Below are positions 1 to 6,218 of a DNA stretch of 7,551 nucleotides, one piece after another (the first letter of the stretch is position 1; every line of letters begins with the position of its first letter). The DNA comes from Lachnospiraceae bacterium UBA3863. Its GTDB lineage: Bacteria; Bacillota; Clostridia; Lachnospirales; Lachnospiraceae. The position numbers were made by a program, and so were the translations under genes. The notes under the pieces were generated by a model that saw only the letters and a list, made by a program, of their open reading frames with translations, was not told the DNA's origin and did not search any database. Location: assembly GCA_002392385.1 (NCBI GenBank), contig DGGX01000141.1, positions 46,375 to 53,925 on the forward strand, written 5' to 3'.

Positions 1-197
1 ACTGCGGCATCGGCCTGCTGACCCCTCCGGTCGGCGCGGTCCTCTTCATCGGCTCCGGTATCGCCAAGAGACCCATGGAGAAGATCGTCAAGGAGATGAT
101 CCCCTTCTACGTATTCATGATCATCGCCCTGATGCTGATCACCTTCATCCCGGCCATCACCATGTGCATCCCGTGGCTCACCGGCTACGGCGCATAA
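1..197 (+). CDS. dctM: TRAP transporter large permease, DctM family, C-terminal end (partial)
   Basis: The reading frame begins at base 3 and runs 64 codons to a TAA at 195-197; the rest lies left of the window. The tail carries the DctM-typical stretch GLLTPPVGAVLF near its start, then a charged cytoplasmic segment (AKRPMEKIVKEMIPF), then a final hydrophobic helix ending in FIPAITMCIPWL. In tripartite (TRAP) transporters DctM is the 12-TM subunit that moves carboxylate-type substrates across the cytoplasmic membrane using an ion gradient, fed by a DctP binding protein and helped by a small DctQ subunit. A strong terminator follows 25 bases after the stop, so this is probably the last gene of a + strand dctPQM-type operon. 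The substrate cannot be read from this fragment. Confidence 0.88.
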   Translation, partial: CGIGLLTPPVGAVLFIGSGIAKRPMEKIVKEMIPFYVFMIIALMLITFIPAITMCIPWLTGYGA

Positions 198-222
198 AGG
201 CCGCCTGCATCAACAAAATCAG

Positions 223-264
223 AAACTGCCACGCTGCGGAGAGAACCGCGGCATGGCGGTTTTT
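223..264 (+). terminator. Rho-independent terminator after dctM
   Basis: GCCACGCTGCGG (228-239) pairs with CCGCGGCATGGC (246-257) around the loop AGAGAA, with one C-A mismatch and one G-T pair. The stem extends outward by AAACT against GGTTT, and a run of five T (260-264) follows. It closes the dctM transcript and insulates the next gene, which has its own promoter. Confidence 0.85.
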
Positions 265-301
265 ATGTGTCGGCAGGGCCGTGGCAGTTGAGGATGATGC
301 G

Positions 302-329
302 TCGACAGCCCTGATATATGTGCTATAAT
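302..329 (+). promoter_or_regulatory. Sigma-A-type promoter for the YcxB-like gene
   Basis: The -35 box TCGACA (302-307) matches TTGACA at five of six positions. A 16-bp spacer leads to a perfect TATAAT (324-329), preceded by TG at 321-322, an extended -10. Transcription would start near 336, giving a leader of about 20 bases before the start codon at 357, with AGGAGGTG at 346-353. Confidence 0.75.
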
Positions 330-356
330 AGAACTCTCTTTGAGCAGGAGGTGTCT

Positions 357-863
357 ATGAAGTACGAATATACATTCAGAAATACGCCGGAAGATTATTG
401 GAAGTTCCGGATGGAAAACTATTATAGGAACTGGACGGCGCTGGTGAGTATCATTTTCACGCTTTCGGTGCTTGCGCTGACGATTGCCAAATGGAACGAG
501 ACCAACGGGCTGGGCAAGGGGCTGATGGTGGTCGCCCTGCTGGTGTTTCCGGTCTTTCAGCCGATCGTCGTTTATCTTACGTCGATCCGGGACGCCCAGG
601 CCGTGCAGGTGGACACGACGCTGTCTTTTGACACGGGAGGGATGGTGATCAGGGTGCAGAAGCATCTGCAGCGGATCCCGTGGAAGTCCTTCGTGCCGGA
701 CGAGAAGGGCGGCGGAATGGTGATCAACCGGCGGTCGATGCTGGTCATCGTGCCGGATCAGATGCATGCTTATCTGCTTCCGAACAGGGTCTTCGAGACA
801 CCGGAGATGAAAAAAGAGCTGTTCGATTTCATGACCGAACAGCTCCGTAAAGCGGGCAAATGA
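357..863 (+). CDS. YcxB-like two-TM membrane protein
   Basis: The protein has 168 residues from the ATG at 357, chosen because AGGAGGTG sits three bases upstream. An in-frame ATG at 318 lies upstream of the -10 box and would give an unsupported 13-residue extension. The layout is a short cytoplasmic N-terminus (1-25), two membrane helices (about 26-45 and 54-76), then a soluble beta-rich tail. The tail contains PWKSFVPDEKGGGMVINRR (about 108-126) and LLPNRVFETPEMKKELFDF (about 140-158), which resemble the C-terminal domain of the YcxB family, whose function is not established. The gene is monocistronic and ends six bases from the convergent dctP stop. Its last codons also encode, on the other strand, the probable dctP terminator. 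Family placement rests on pattern resemblance only. Confidence 0.8.
   Translation: MKYEYTFRNTPEDYWKFRMENYYRNWTALVSIIFTLSVLALTIAKWNETNGLGKGLMVVALLVFPVFQPIVVYLTSIRDAQAVQVDTTLSFDTGGMVIRVQKHLQRIPWKSFVPDEKGGGMVINRRSMLVIVPDQMHAYLLPNRVFETPEMKKELFDFMTEQLRKAGK
810..845 (-). terminator. Terminator of the kinase-regulator-dctP operon, inside the opposing gene
   Basis: Read on the - strand, GAGCTGTTCG (845-836) and CGAACAGCTC (825-816) form a perfect 10-bp stem with a 10-base loop, followed at once by six T (815-810). It lies 25 bases past the dctP stop. On the + strand the same bases encode part of the C-terminal helix of the YcxB-like protein (KKELFDFMTEQL). Confidence 0.8.
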
Positions 864-869
864 TAAGGC

Positions 870-1943
870 TTATTGAGCCTGTGTCTCGCGGATCTCTTCC
901 ACGAGGTCCATATATTTCTCACAGTATTTGAGGTAAAGGGGTTCCATGGCTTCATGGAACTTCTTTTTTTCTGCCTCGGAGAGGGGAATCTCCTCGGTGC
1001 CCTGTGAGAGGACGCGTTCGCGGGCCTTTTCTTCGCGGGCGGTCCAGAGCATGCGCTCGTAGTCGGCGGCCTCGGCGGCACATTCCAGGATGATGGTCTG
1101 ATCTTCTTGGGTGAGCTGGTTCCAGGTGACCAGGGAGATCATCTGCATCTCGGGGACGCGCATGTGTTCATCGAGGAGGTAGTAGGGGGCGACCTTGTTG
1201 TGCTGCATGGTCTCGTAGGAGGACCAGTTGTTCTCGGCGCCGTCGGCCTTGCCTTCCTGGATGGCGGAGTAGACGTTCTCGTAGGTGACGGGAAGGGCAG
1301 TGGCCCCCAAAAGCTCCACCATGTCCTCCATCATTTCTACCGGCTGTACACGGACGATCAGTCCCTCCATATCCTCCAGTGACCGGACAGGATCCTTGAA
1401 ATAGAAGCTTCTGACGCCCGCGTCATACCAGGCCAGGGGCATGAAGCCGGTGTCCATGAAGGAATCGGCGACCTGGCGGCCGATGTCTCCATCCAGGACT
1501 GCCCACATGTGGGCGGCATCCCGGTAGAGATAGGGCAGCATGAGGACGTTGGCCATGTCGCTGTAGGGCGTCATGGTGGAGAGGGAGCAGCGGACGAAAT
1601 CTATGCCGCCGAAGCGGAGCTGTTCCAGGGTGGACTGTTCGTCGCCCAGCTGGGCGTCCGCGTAGACCCGGATCTGGATGCGGCCTCCGGTGCGGTCATT
1701 GACGAGCTGGGCAAAACGGTAGGCGCCCTGTGTCGTGGGGTAGTCCTCGGTCTGGTTCTCCGCGTAGGTGAAGACGTACTCGGGCGTCACGTCGTGCACG
1801 ACGGTCGTCTCGTTGTTCAGAAGGAGAGGATCCCCGGAGGGGGCGGAGGCTGTGTCCTCAGACGTCTTCCCGCAGCCGGCCGTCAGGAGAGCGGCGAGGA
1901 GGAGAGAGACGGCGAGGATCAGAGCGGTACGTGGTTTGTTCAT
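870..1943 (-). CDS. dctP: TRAP transporter solute-binding lipoprotein, DctP family
   Basis: The protein has 357 residues, close to the usual DctP length. It begins with a lipoprotein signal (hydrophobic core about 7-22) and lipobox LTAGC, making Cys24 the likely lipidated residue anchoring it outside the membrane. Family hallmarks include GGRIQIRVYADAQLGDE (about 87-103), FVRCSLSTMTPYS (116-128), GLIVRVQP (194-201) with Arg198 at the position that usually salt-bridges the substrate carboxylate, and GKADGAENNW (231-240). AAAGAGG overlaps the upstream regulator stop, about nine bases before the ATG. It is the last gene of the kinase-regulator operon, with no DctQ or DctM behind it, so it may serve the TRAP permease to the left or act as a ligand-presenting co-sensor for the kinase. 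The ligand is unknown, probably an organic or sugar acid. Confidence 0.93.
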   Translation of the reverse strand: MNKPRTALILAVSLLLAALLTAGCGKTSEDTASAPSGDPLLLNNETTVVHDVTPEYVFTYAENQTEDYPTTQGAYRFAQLVNDRTGGRIQIRVYADAQLGDEQSTLEQLRFGGIDFVRCSLSTMTPYSDMANVLMLPYLYRDAAHMWAVLDGDIGRQVADSFMDTGFMPLAWYDAGVRSFYFKDPVRSLEDMEGLIVRVQPVEMMEDMVELLGATALPVTYENVYSAIQEGKADGAENNWSSYETMQHNKVAPYYLLDEHMRVPEMQMISLVTWNQLTQEDQTIILECAAEAADYERMLWTAREEKARERVLSQGTEEIPLSEAEKKKFHEAMEPLYLKYCEKYMDLVEEIRETQAQ

Positions 1944-1957
1944 GGCGGAAGACCTCT

Positions 1958-2746
1958 TTACTGGGCGCCGGGCGTCTGCGATTCCCTGAATTCGGAAGGG
2001 CTCACGCCCCGGACACGGCGGAAGACCTTGGTGAAGTAGTTGGGCTCGGGGTAGCCGACGGCCTTGCCGATCTGCTTGATGGTAAGGCGGCTGGTGCGCA
2101 TGAGTTCCTCCGCCTTCTGCATGCGGTAGTCGGTCAGGTAGGTGACGAAGCTGTGGCCGAAATACTGCTTGAAGCGCTTGCAGAAATAGGCCTCCGAGTA
2201 GCCGAAATAGCCCGCGATATCCTTCACGGCGATATCTTCCATATAGTGCTCTGCGATGTAGGCGCGGAACTCTTCACGGGGTCTTTCCTCCTCCGCGGGC
2301 TCCTCTGTGAGATCCTGGGCGGCGTCCTCCGGGCCCTTATCTTCAGGCTCACTGTCGGCCGAGGGATCGCGGAAGCGGGCGAGGCGGATCGCCTCGTCGA
2401 CGGCATTGACCAGCTCATACTCGTCGCAGGGCTTGAGAAGATAATCGAGGGCATGGACGGATATGGCAGCCTTGGCGTAGGCAAACTCGTCGAAGGCAGT
2501 CAGGAAGATGATGCTGCAGGCGCTGTCCGTCCTGCGGATGGCGCGCGCGGCTTCCAGACCGGTGGTCACCGGCATCTCAATATCGAGGATCAGGATCTGG
2601 GGATGCTCCTGCCGGTAGATCTCCAGCACCTCCCGCCCGTTCTGCGCCACCAGGATCGCACAGTCGCTGCCGTATAAACGCCGGAGCTTTTTCTCCAGAA
2701 CGAGACGCTCGATCACCTCATCGTCAGCAATCAATATCTTCAGCAT
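1958..2746 (-). CDS. YesN-type response regulator, receiver plus AraC DNA-binding domain
   Basis: The protein has 262 residues. The receiver domain (1-122) has the acidic pair Asp8/Asp9, phospho-acceptor Asp55 in ILILDIEMP, Thr83 in FLTAFDEFAYA and Lys105 in LLKPCDE, all the residues needed for phosphorylation. A very acidic linker (about 127-158) joins it to an AraC/HTH_18 domain (about 160-256) with two helix-turn-helix units, the second around IKQIGKAVGYPEPNYFTKVFRR (223-244). Its ATG shares one base with the kinase stop (TAATG), and AGGAGA lies seven bases upstream, so translation is coupled to the kinase. dctP follows 14 bases after the stop. It should be phosphorylated by the adjacent kinase and activate transcription, plausibly of dctP and the nearby TRAP operon. 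Its binding site could not be identified. Confidence 0.94.
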   Translation of the reverse strand: MLKILIADDEVIERLVLEKKLRRLYGSDCAILVAQNGREVLEIYRQEHPQILILDIEMPVTTGLEAARAIRRTDSACSIIFLTAFDEFAYAKAAISVHALDYLLKPCDEYELVNAVDEAIRLARFRDPSADSEPEDKGPEDAAQDLTEEPAEEERPREEFRAYIAEHYMEDIAVKDIAGYFGYSEAYFCKRFKQYFGHSFVTYLTDYRMQKAEELMRTSRLTIKQIGKAVGYPEPNYFTKVFRRVRGVSPSEFRESQTPGAQ

Positions 2747-4296
2747 TACAGTTCTCCTGTCCCCTGCAGGGGGATCATGATATCGATCTGTGTCCCCTTA
2801 CCGGCCTCACTGCTGATCTGCATGGCGTCCTCCCCGTAGAGAGAGCACAGCCGCTGATATAGATTTCCTATGCCTATACCGACACGCGTGTCGGAGGCTC
2901 CTCCCTTGAGTTTCTGCAGAAGGCCCTGCAGGGTCTCGGGATCCATGCCCACGCCGGTATCCGATACCCGGATGTGCAGGCAGCCGTCCTTCTGTTCCGT
3001 GAGAATGGTGATCCTGCCGCCCTGCTCTTTTTTGGAGATGCCGTGAATGACAGCATTTTCAATGAGGGGCTGCAGGACAAAAACAGGCACCTGTGTATCC
3101 TGCAGGTCCTCGGCCTCGGGGCTGCCCTGGGGCGGGATCATCTCATACTCCACCCTGTCGCCGAACCGCATTTTCTGCAGGTAGAGATAGTCCCTGGCCA
3201 CCTCCAGCTCCTGGGAGAGGGAGATGAACTGGTCGACGGTGTGCAGATTATAGCGGAAGAGCCTGGCCAGGGACCGGATCATGCTGTCCGTGACCTCCGC
3301 TTCCTCGATCTCGGCCATGCCGGAGATGGAGTTGAGGGTATTGAAGAGAAAGTGCGGTTTGATCTGGCTCTGGAGAAGGTTCATGCGGGTGGTCTCAAGC
3401 CTTTTCTCCATTTCCGCCTGCTCCATCGCCTGCCTGTGCAGCTGTTCGGAGAGGCGGTGGTTCTCTTCCAGGGTCTGAATGTTCTTCCGGGTGGACTGTT
3501 TCATACTGTTGAAGGCACTGACCAGCTCTCCGAGCTCGTCCCGGTTGCTGACAGCCACGTCCTCTTCCTCAAGATGGCCCCCGGAGATACTGCGGGAAGC
3601 TGCCGCAAGCTTCAGGATGGGGGTGACGACAGAGTCCGTGATCAGACGGGCCAGACTGACGTAGACAAGGATCAGCGCGATAGAGATCAGAAGCTGAAAG
3701 TAGGGAATGGACCGGAGCAGGGGGTATTTCAGGTCATACTGGTCCCCGGCGGCATCCACTGTCAGCTGGGAGATAGTCTGCAGATAGCCGCGGATATAGT
3801 TCTGCATGCCATAGACCCGCATCAGCAGCTCCGCGGTCTCGTGGTCCTCCTCCAGGGCCGTAGCCACGTTGTAGGGACTGCCGTAGCCGGTGATCCGGTC
3901 GCTGATGGCGTCCCGCTCCTCGGAGTAGCTCTGGTAGGAATTGTGGATCCGCCAGGTCCTGGCCCAGCGCTCCGGGCCGATCTCCGCGTAATCAAAGGGC
4001 AGCAGAGAGATGGTGCTCCTGGTGTGACTGACAGCCTGCTGCAGACTGGCCAGATTGTCGCCGGAGGGCGTACGGACATATACGCGGAAGGCTTCCTCCT
4101 CGGCGAGCATGGCGTCCTGGGCATTCTCGCAGCGGGAGATGTCGCGAATGACCTGACTGACGTCTCCGACCGCGAACTGTACGATATAATAGTTGAATCC
4201 GGCGGCTGTAAGGAGGACGAAGACCAGCAGAATGATGAACATCCGCATCTTCGAGCCGATCGATAAGCCAAGCCAGAAGTCTTTGATCTTGGACAC
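2746..4296 (-). CDS. YesM-type sensor histidine kinase (HAMP, His_kinase, HATPase)
   Basis: The protein has 516 residues. A first membrane helix (about 18-38) is followed by an extracellular, mostly helical sensor region (about 39-199), a second helix (200-218), HAMP (about 216-272), a coiled coil (273-305), and the His_kinase domain with His315 in QIKPHFLFNTLNSIS. The ATPase domain has the N box around Asn414 (LQPLIENAVIHG), DTGVGM (446-451) and GIGIGNLYQRL (473-483). All catalytic residues are present. The start is GTG at 4296, with AAGAGG seven bases upstream; the nearby ATG at 4301 is out of frame. It heads the operon with the AraC-type regulator and DctP lipoprotein. Kinases of this family usually sense extracellular solutes, sometimes through a binding protein, so the downstream DctP is a natural candidate partner. 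Confidence 0.94.
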   Translation of the reverse strand: MSKIKDFWLGLSIGSKMRMFIILLVFVLLTAAGFNYYIVQFAVGDVSQVIRDISRCENAQDAMLAEEEAFRVYVRTPSGDNLASLQQAVSHTRSTISLLPFDYAEIGPERWARTWRIHNSYQSYSEERDAISDRITGYGSPYNVATALEEDHETAELLMRVYGMQNYIRGYLQTISQLTVDAAGDQYDLKYPLLRSIPYFQLLISIALILVYVSLARLITDSVVTPILKLAAASRSISGGHLEEEDVAVSNRDELGELVSAFNSMKQSTRKNIQTLEENHRLSEQLHRQAMEQAEMEKRLETTRMNLLQSQIKPHFLFNTLNSISGMAEIEEAEVTDSMIRSLARLFRYNLHTVDQFISLSQELEVARDYLYLQKMRFGDRVEYEMIPPQGSPEAEDLQDTQVPVFVLQPLIENAVIHGISKKEQGGRITILTEQKDGCLHIRVSDTGVGMDPETLQGLLQKLKGGASDTRVGIGIGNLYQRLCSLYGEDAMQISSEAGKGTQIDIMIPLQGTGEL

Positions 4297-4365
4297 GGCA
4301 TTACCTCTTCAGAGGAAGAAAAGAAATGGAGATCCGCAGAGAATCTCTGTTTAACTCGAAAAATA

Positions 4366-4393
4366 ATTATACAGGAATTTTTTACTGTGGAAA
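4366..4393 (-). promoter_or_regulatory. Promoter for the kinase-regulator-dctP operon
   Basis: On the - strand a perfect TATAAT (4371-4366) lies 16 bp from TTTCCA (4393-4388), which matches TTGACA at four of six positions. The leader to the GTG start at 4296 would be about 60 bases. The weak -35 is compatible with activation by a regulator. Confidence 0.55.
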
Positions 4394-4400
4394 AGTGCAA

Positions 4401-4429
4401 TTGAGATTTCGCCCCTCAGCCTTTATAAT
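4401..4429 (+). promoter_or_regulatory. Promoter for the EamA transporter gene
   Basis: TTGAGA (4401-4406), a 17-bp spacer and TATAAT (4424-4429) form a near-consensus sigma-A promoter. The start would be near 4436, about 57 bases ahead of the ATG at 4493. It is divergent from the kinase promoter, with the two -35 boxes only seven bases apart. Confidence 0.75.
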
Positions 4430-4492
4430 ATAAATTCTGCCGGCAACGGCGGGCAGGGGAAATGAGACAATACAGAAGAAGGAGTATGGAAA

Positions 4493-5443
4493 ATGACAGT
4501 AAATCAGTCAGAAGAGAAGAGAGTAATATGGGCATGGCTGCCGGTGACGGTACTCACGGCCGTGTTCTGCTGCGTCCTGTGGGGCAGTGCCTCCCCTGCC
4601 ATCAAGATCGCCTATGAGCAGTTTCAGATCGGGCCCGAGGACACCGCGTCCAGGATCATGCTGGCCGGTGCCAGATTCATGATCGCCGGCGTGATGACGA
4701 TCGTTTTCGGATCCATCCTTGCCCGGAAGGTCCTGGTTCCCAGGAAGACATCCTGGAAGAACGTTGTGATCCTGTCGCTGGTACAGACCGTGGGACAGTA
4801 CTATTTCTTCTTCATGGCCCTCGCCAACACCTCCGGCGTCCGCGGCTCCATCATCAACGCCTCCGGCAACTTCATCGCCATCCTTTTTGCCGTATACATC
4901 TTCCGGTTTGAGAAGATGACCCTGCGCAAGCTCGCCGGCTGCCTGGTCGGATTCGCCGGCATCCTCCTGATCCTGGGCGGCGGACAGGCCCTGATGGACG
5001 GCGGCCGGGTGACCCTGGCCGGTGAAGGCGCCATGCTGATCGCTGACTTCTTCTACGCGGCCTCCGGCTGCCTGATCAAGATCTTCTCCCGCGACGAGAA
5101 CCCCGTCGCCCTGAGCGGCTATCAGTTCCTGATCGGCGGCGTGATCCTGACCGTGATCGGCACCGCCATGGGCGGGAGCCTCGTCTTCTACACCACCGGC
5201 TGCGCGCTGAACCTCCTCTACATGGGCTTCATCTCCGCCGGCGCCTACACCCTCTGGGGCGTCCTCCTCAAGTACAACCCTGTGAGCCGCGTCTCCATCC
5301 TGGGCTTCATCAACCCCGTGATGGGCGTCCTCCTCTCAGCCCTCTTCCTGGGCGAAGGCCGCGAAGCCTTCTCCCTGACCGGCCTCCTGGCCCTGCTGCT
5401 CGTCAGCGCCGGCATCATCATCGTCAATATGGCCAAGGAATGA
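4493..5443 (+). CDS. EamA-family (drug/metabolite transporter) membrane permease
   Basis: The protein has 316 residues, the normal size for ten-TM DMT transporters made of two EamA repeats. The first repeat starts after a short charged N-terminus with VFCCVLWGSASPAIKIA (about 24-40) and includes YYFFFMALANTSGVRGSIIN (103-122). The second begins near GEGAMLIADFFYAASGCLIK (177-196) and ends with INPVMGVLLSALFLGEG (273-289) and a last hydrophobic helix. Such proteins export or exchange small metabolites across the cytoplasmic membrane; the substrate is not predictable. The start is supported by AAGGAG at 4479-4484; the ATG at 4486 is out of frame. It is a single-gene unit diverging from the sensor kinase. 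No convincing terminator with a T run follows, only a REP-like hairpin. Confidence 0.92.
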   Translation: MTVNQSEEKRVIWAWLPVTVLTAVFCCVLWGSASPAIKIAYEQFQIGPEDTASRIMLAGARFMIAGVMTIVFGSILARKVLVPRKTSWKNVVILSLVQTVGQYYFFFMALANTSGVRGSIINASGNFIAILFAVYIFRFEKMTLRKLAGCLVGFAGILLILGGGQALMDGGRVTLAGEGAMLIADFFYAASGCLIKIFSRDENPVALSGYQFLIGGVILTVIGTAMGGSLVFYTTGCALNLLYMGFISAGAYTLWGVLLKYNPVSRVSILGFINPVMGVLLSALFLGEGREAFSLTGLLALLLVSAGIIIVNMAKE

Positions 5444-5445
5444 GG

Positions 5446-5494
5446 GGGCTCGCACATGGGGGCTCGGGCTCGCACAGGGGACGGTTCTCTGTGC
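5446..5494 (+). repeat. REP-like intergenic hairpin with GGGGACGGTT core
   Basis: GCACAG (5472-5477) and CTGTGC (5489-5494) form a 6-bp stem around GGGGACGGTTCT-type sequence. Just upstream GGGCTCGCACA occurs twice (about 5446-5456 and 5466-5476), so the left arm is partly duplicated. A GGGACGGTTCT core flanked by CACAG/CTGTG recurs, from memory, as an intergenic palindrome in many bacterial genomes and has been associated with REP-associated tyrosine transposases. No transposase is visible here. There is no T run, so it is a poor terminator. Confidence 0.55.
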
Positions 5495-5539
5495 GGTTGT
5501 GGCATGAACAGGCCCTGACTGGCTGACTTTTGTAACTGT

Positions 5540-5802
5540 CATCCCAGAAGAGTTTCTGCAGTTGAGTGGGGTGACTTAACAGGACGGAATTCATCCCACT
5601 AGGCTTTCGGCGGCTGAGTGGGGTGACTTAACAGGACTGGAATTCAACCCGGAAAGCTTTCTGTGACCGTGTGGGATGACATAGCAGGACTGGAGTTCAA
5701 CCCGGAAAGCTTTCTGTGACCGTATGGGATGACATAGCAGACTGGAGTTCAACCCAGAAAGCTTTCAGCCCCCAGAGCGGGGTGATCTCTCGGGATAATC
5801 CT
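5540..5802. repeat. Array of five imperfect 52-53 bp tandem repeats
   Basis: Units start at 5540, 5592, 5645, 5698 and 5750, with lengths 52, 53, 53, 52 and 53. Each opens with CATCCC or CAACCC, has a central GTGGGRTGAC-like block and, in the first four, closes with CAGGACTGGARTT-like sequence. Units 3 and 4 differ by only one substitution and one deleted G; units 1, 2 and 5 are more diverged. Within a unit, CATCCC near the start can pair with GGGRTGAC, and units 3-5 hold the palindrome GAAAGCTTTC. A very degenerate sixth copy may start at 5803. The unit length is not a multiple of three and no reading frame spans the array, so it is non-coding. No CRISPR-type identical repeat and unique spacer pattern is present. 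Confidence 0.8.
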
Positions 5803-5865
5803 CATCCCAAAGTCCTTCTGGCAGGCAGACGGGTTGAACTTCTGTAGGCCATGGGTATCACATCT

Positions 5866-6115
5866 CCAGATATCAAAGCCGCCCTTCGGATACGCGCCGC
5901 CCCCGATCCAGACTGGCGGTGGCGCTGCGGCCGCTTTTGTACATTTTGCCGCCCAGGTCGAAATGTCCGGCGACGATCCCGCAGACGATAAATTTGGGGG
6001 TCAGGAGATGATGGACCAGCGCGAACTGGTCATCGGCTTCATTCTTACAGTCCGTGTGGACGATCATACGGACTCTCTTCTGATCCGGTACGGTAAAGTG
6101 ATACCTGGTCTTCAT
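5866..6115 (-). pseudogene. Truncated, frameshifted nucleoside hydrolase-like remnant
   Basis: The ATG at 6115 follows a good ribosome site (GGGGAGGTGG, read on the - strand). The first 48 or so codons look intact, with RMIVHTDCKNEADDQFALVHHLL, an N-terminal aspartate cluster like the metal-binding DxDxxxDD region of inosine-uridine nucleoside hydrolase relatives, and GIVAGHF. After about GHFDLGGKMYKSG the frame loses resemblance and stops at 5873. In the next frame, PPPVWIGGGAYPKGGFDIW (about 5866-5922) resembles a later part of this family. A normal protein has over 300 residues, so most of the middle and end are missing: an internal deletion plus frameshift. It cannot be a working enzyme. 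The family call is from motif resemblance, fairly confident for the N-terminus and moderate for the second block. Confidence 0.6.
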
Positions 6116-6175
6116 AATCCACCTCCCCAATTCTTGCAGGAAGGGCAAAATCAGAATACTCTGACCGCGCAAACA

Positions 6176-6184
6176 TGGTATGAT
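6176..6184 (+). promoter_or_regulatory. Possible extended -10 promoter element
   Basis: TGGTATGAT at 6176-6184 fits an extended -10 box (TGn plus TATGAT), but no good -35 is found 16-18 bp upstream. It would serve the decayed gene at 6219 and possibly, by read-through, the gene at 6374. Confidence 0.25.
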
Positions 6185-6218
6185 GGAGACACATCATTCT
6201 TCAGAAGAGGACGCGGAC

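Noticed and set aside
866..880. AGGCT-TATTG-AGCCT hairpin between the convergent stops as a shared terminator
   Set aside because: The stem is only five base pairs and no T run follows on either strand. The hairpin at 810-845 is far better for the - strand.
2974..4266. A 430-codon open frame on the + strand opposite the sensor kinase
   Set aside because: It lies wholly antisense to a kinase with every catalytic motif intact. Its translation has no recognisable domain and a composition typical of the complement of a GC-rich gene.
3822..4400. A - strand frame starting upstream of the kinase and including the ATG at 4301
   Set aside because: It is rich in Ser, Arg and Pro, overlaps the kinase sensor region in another frame and shows no domain. 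The GTG at 4296 gives the real kinase N-terminus.
5540..5802. CRISPR array
   Set aside because: The units are contiguous degenerate repeats with no unique spacers, and no cas gene is near.
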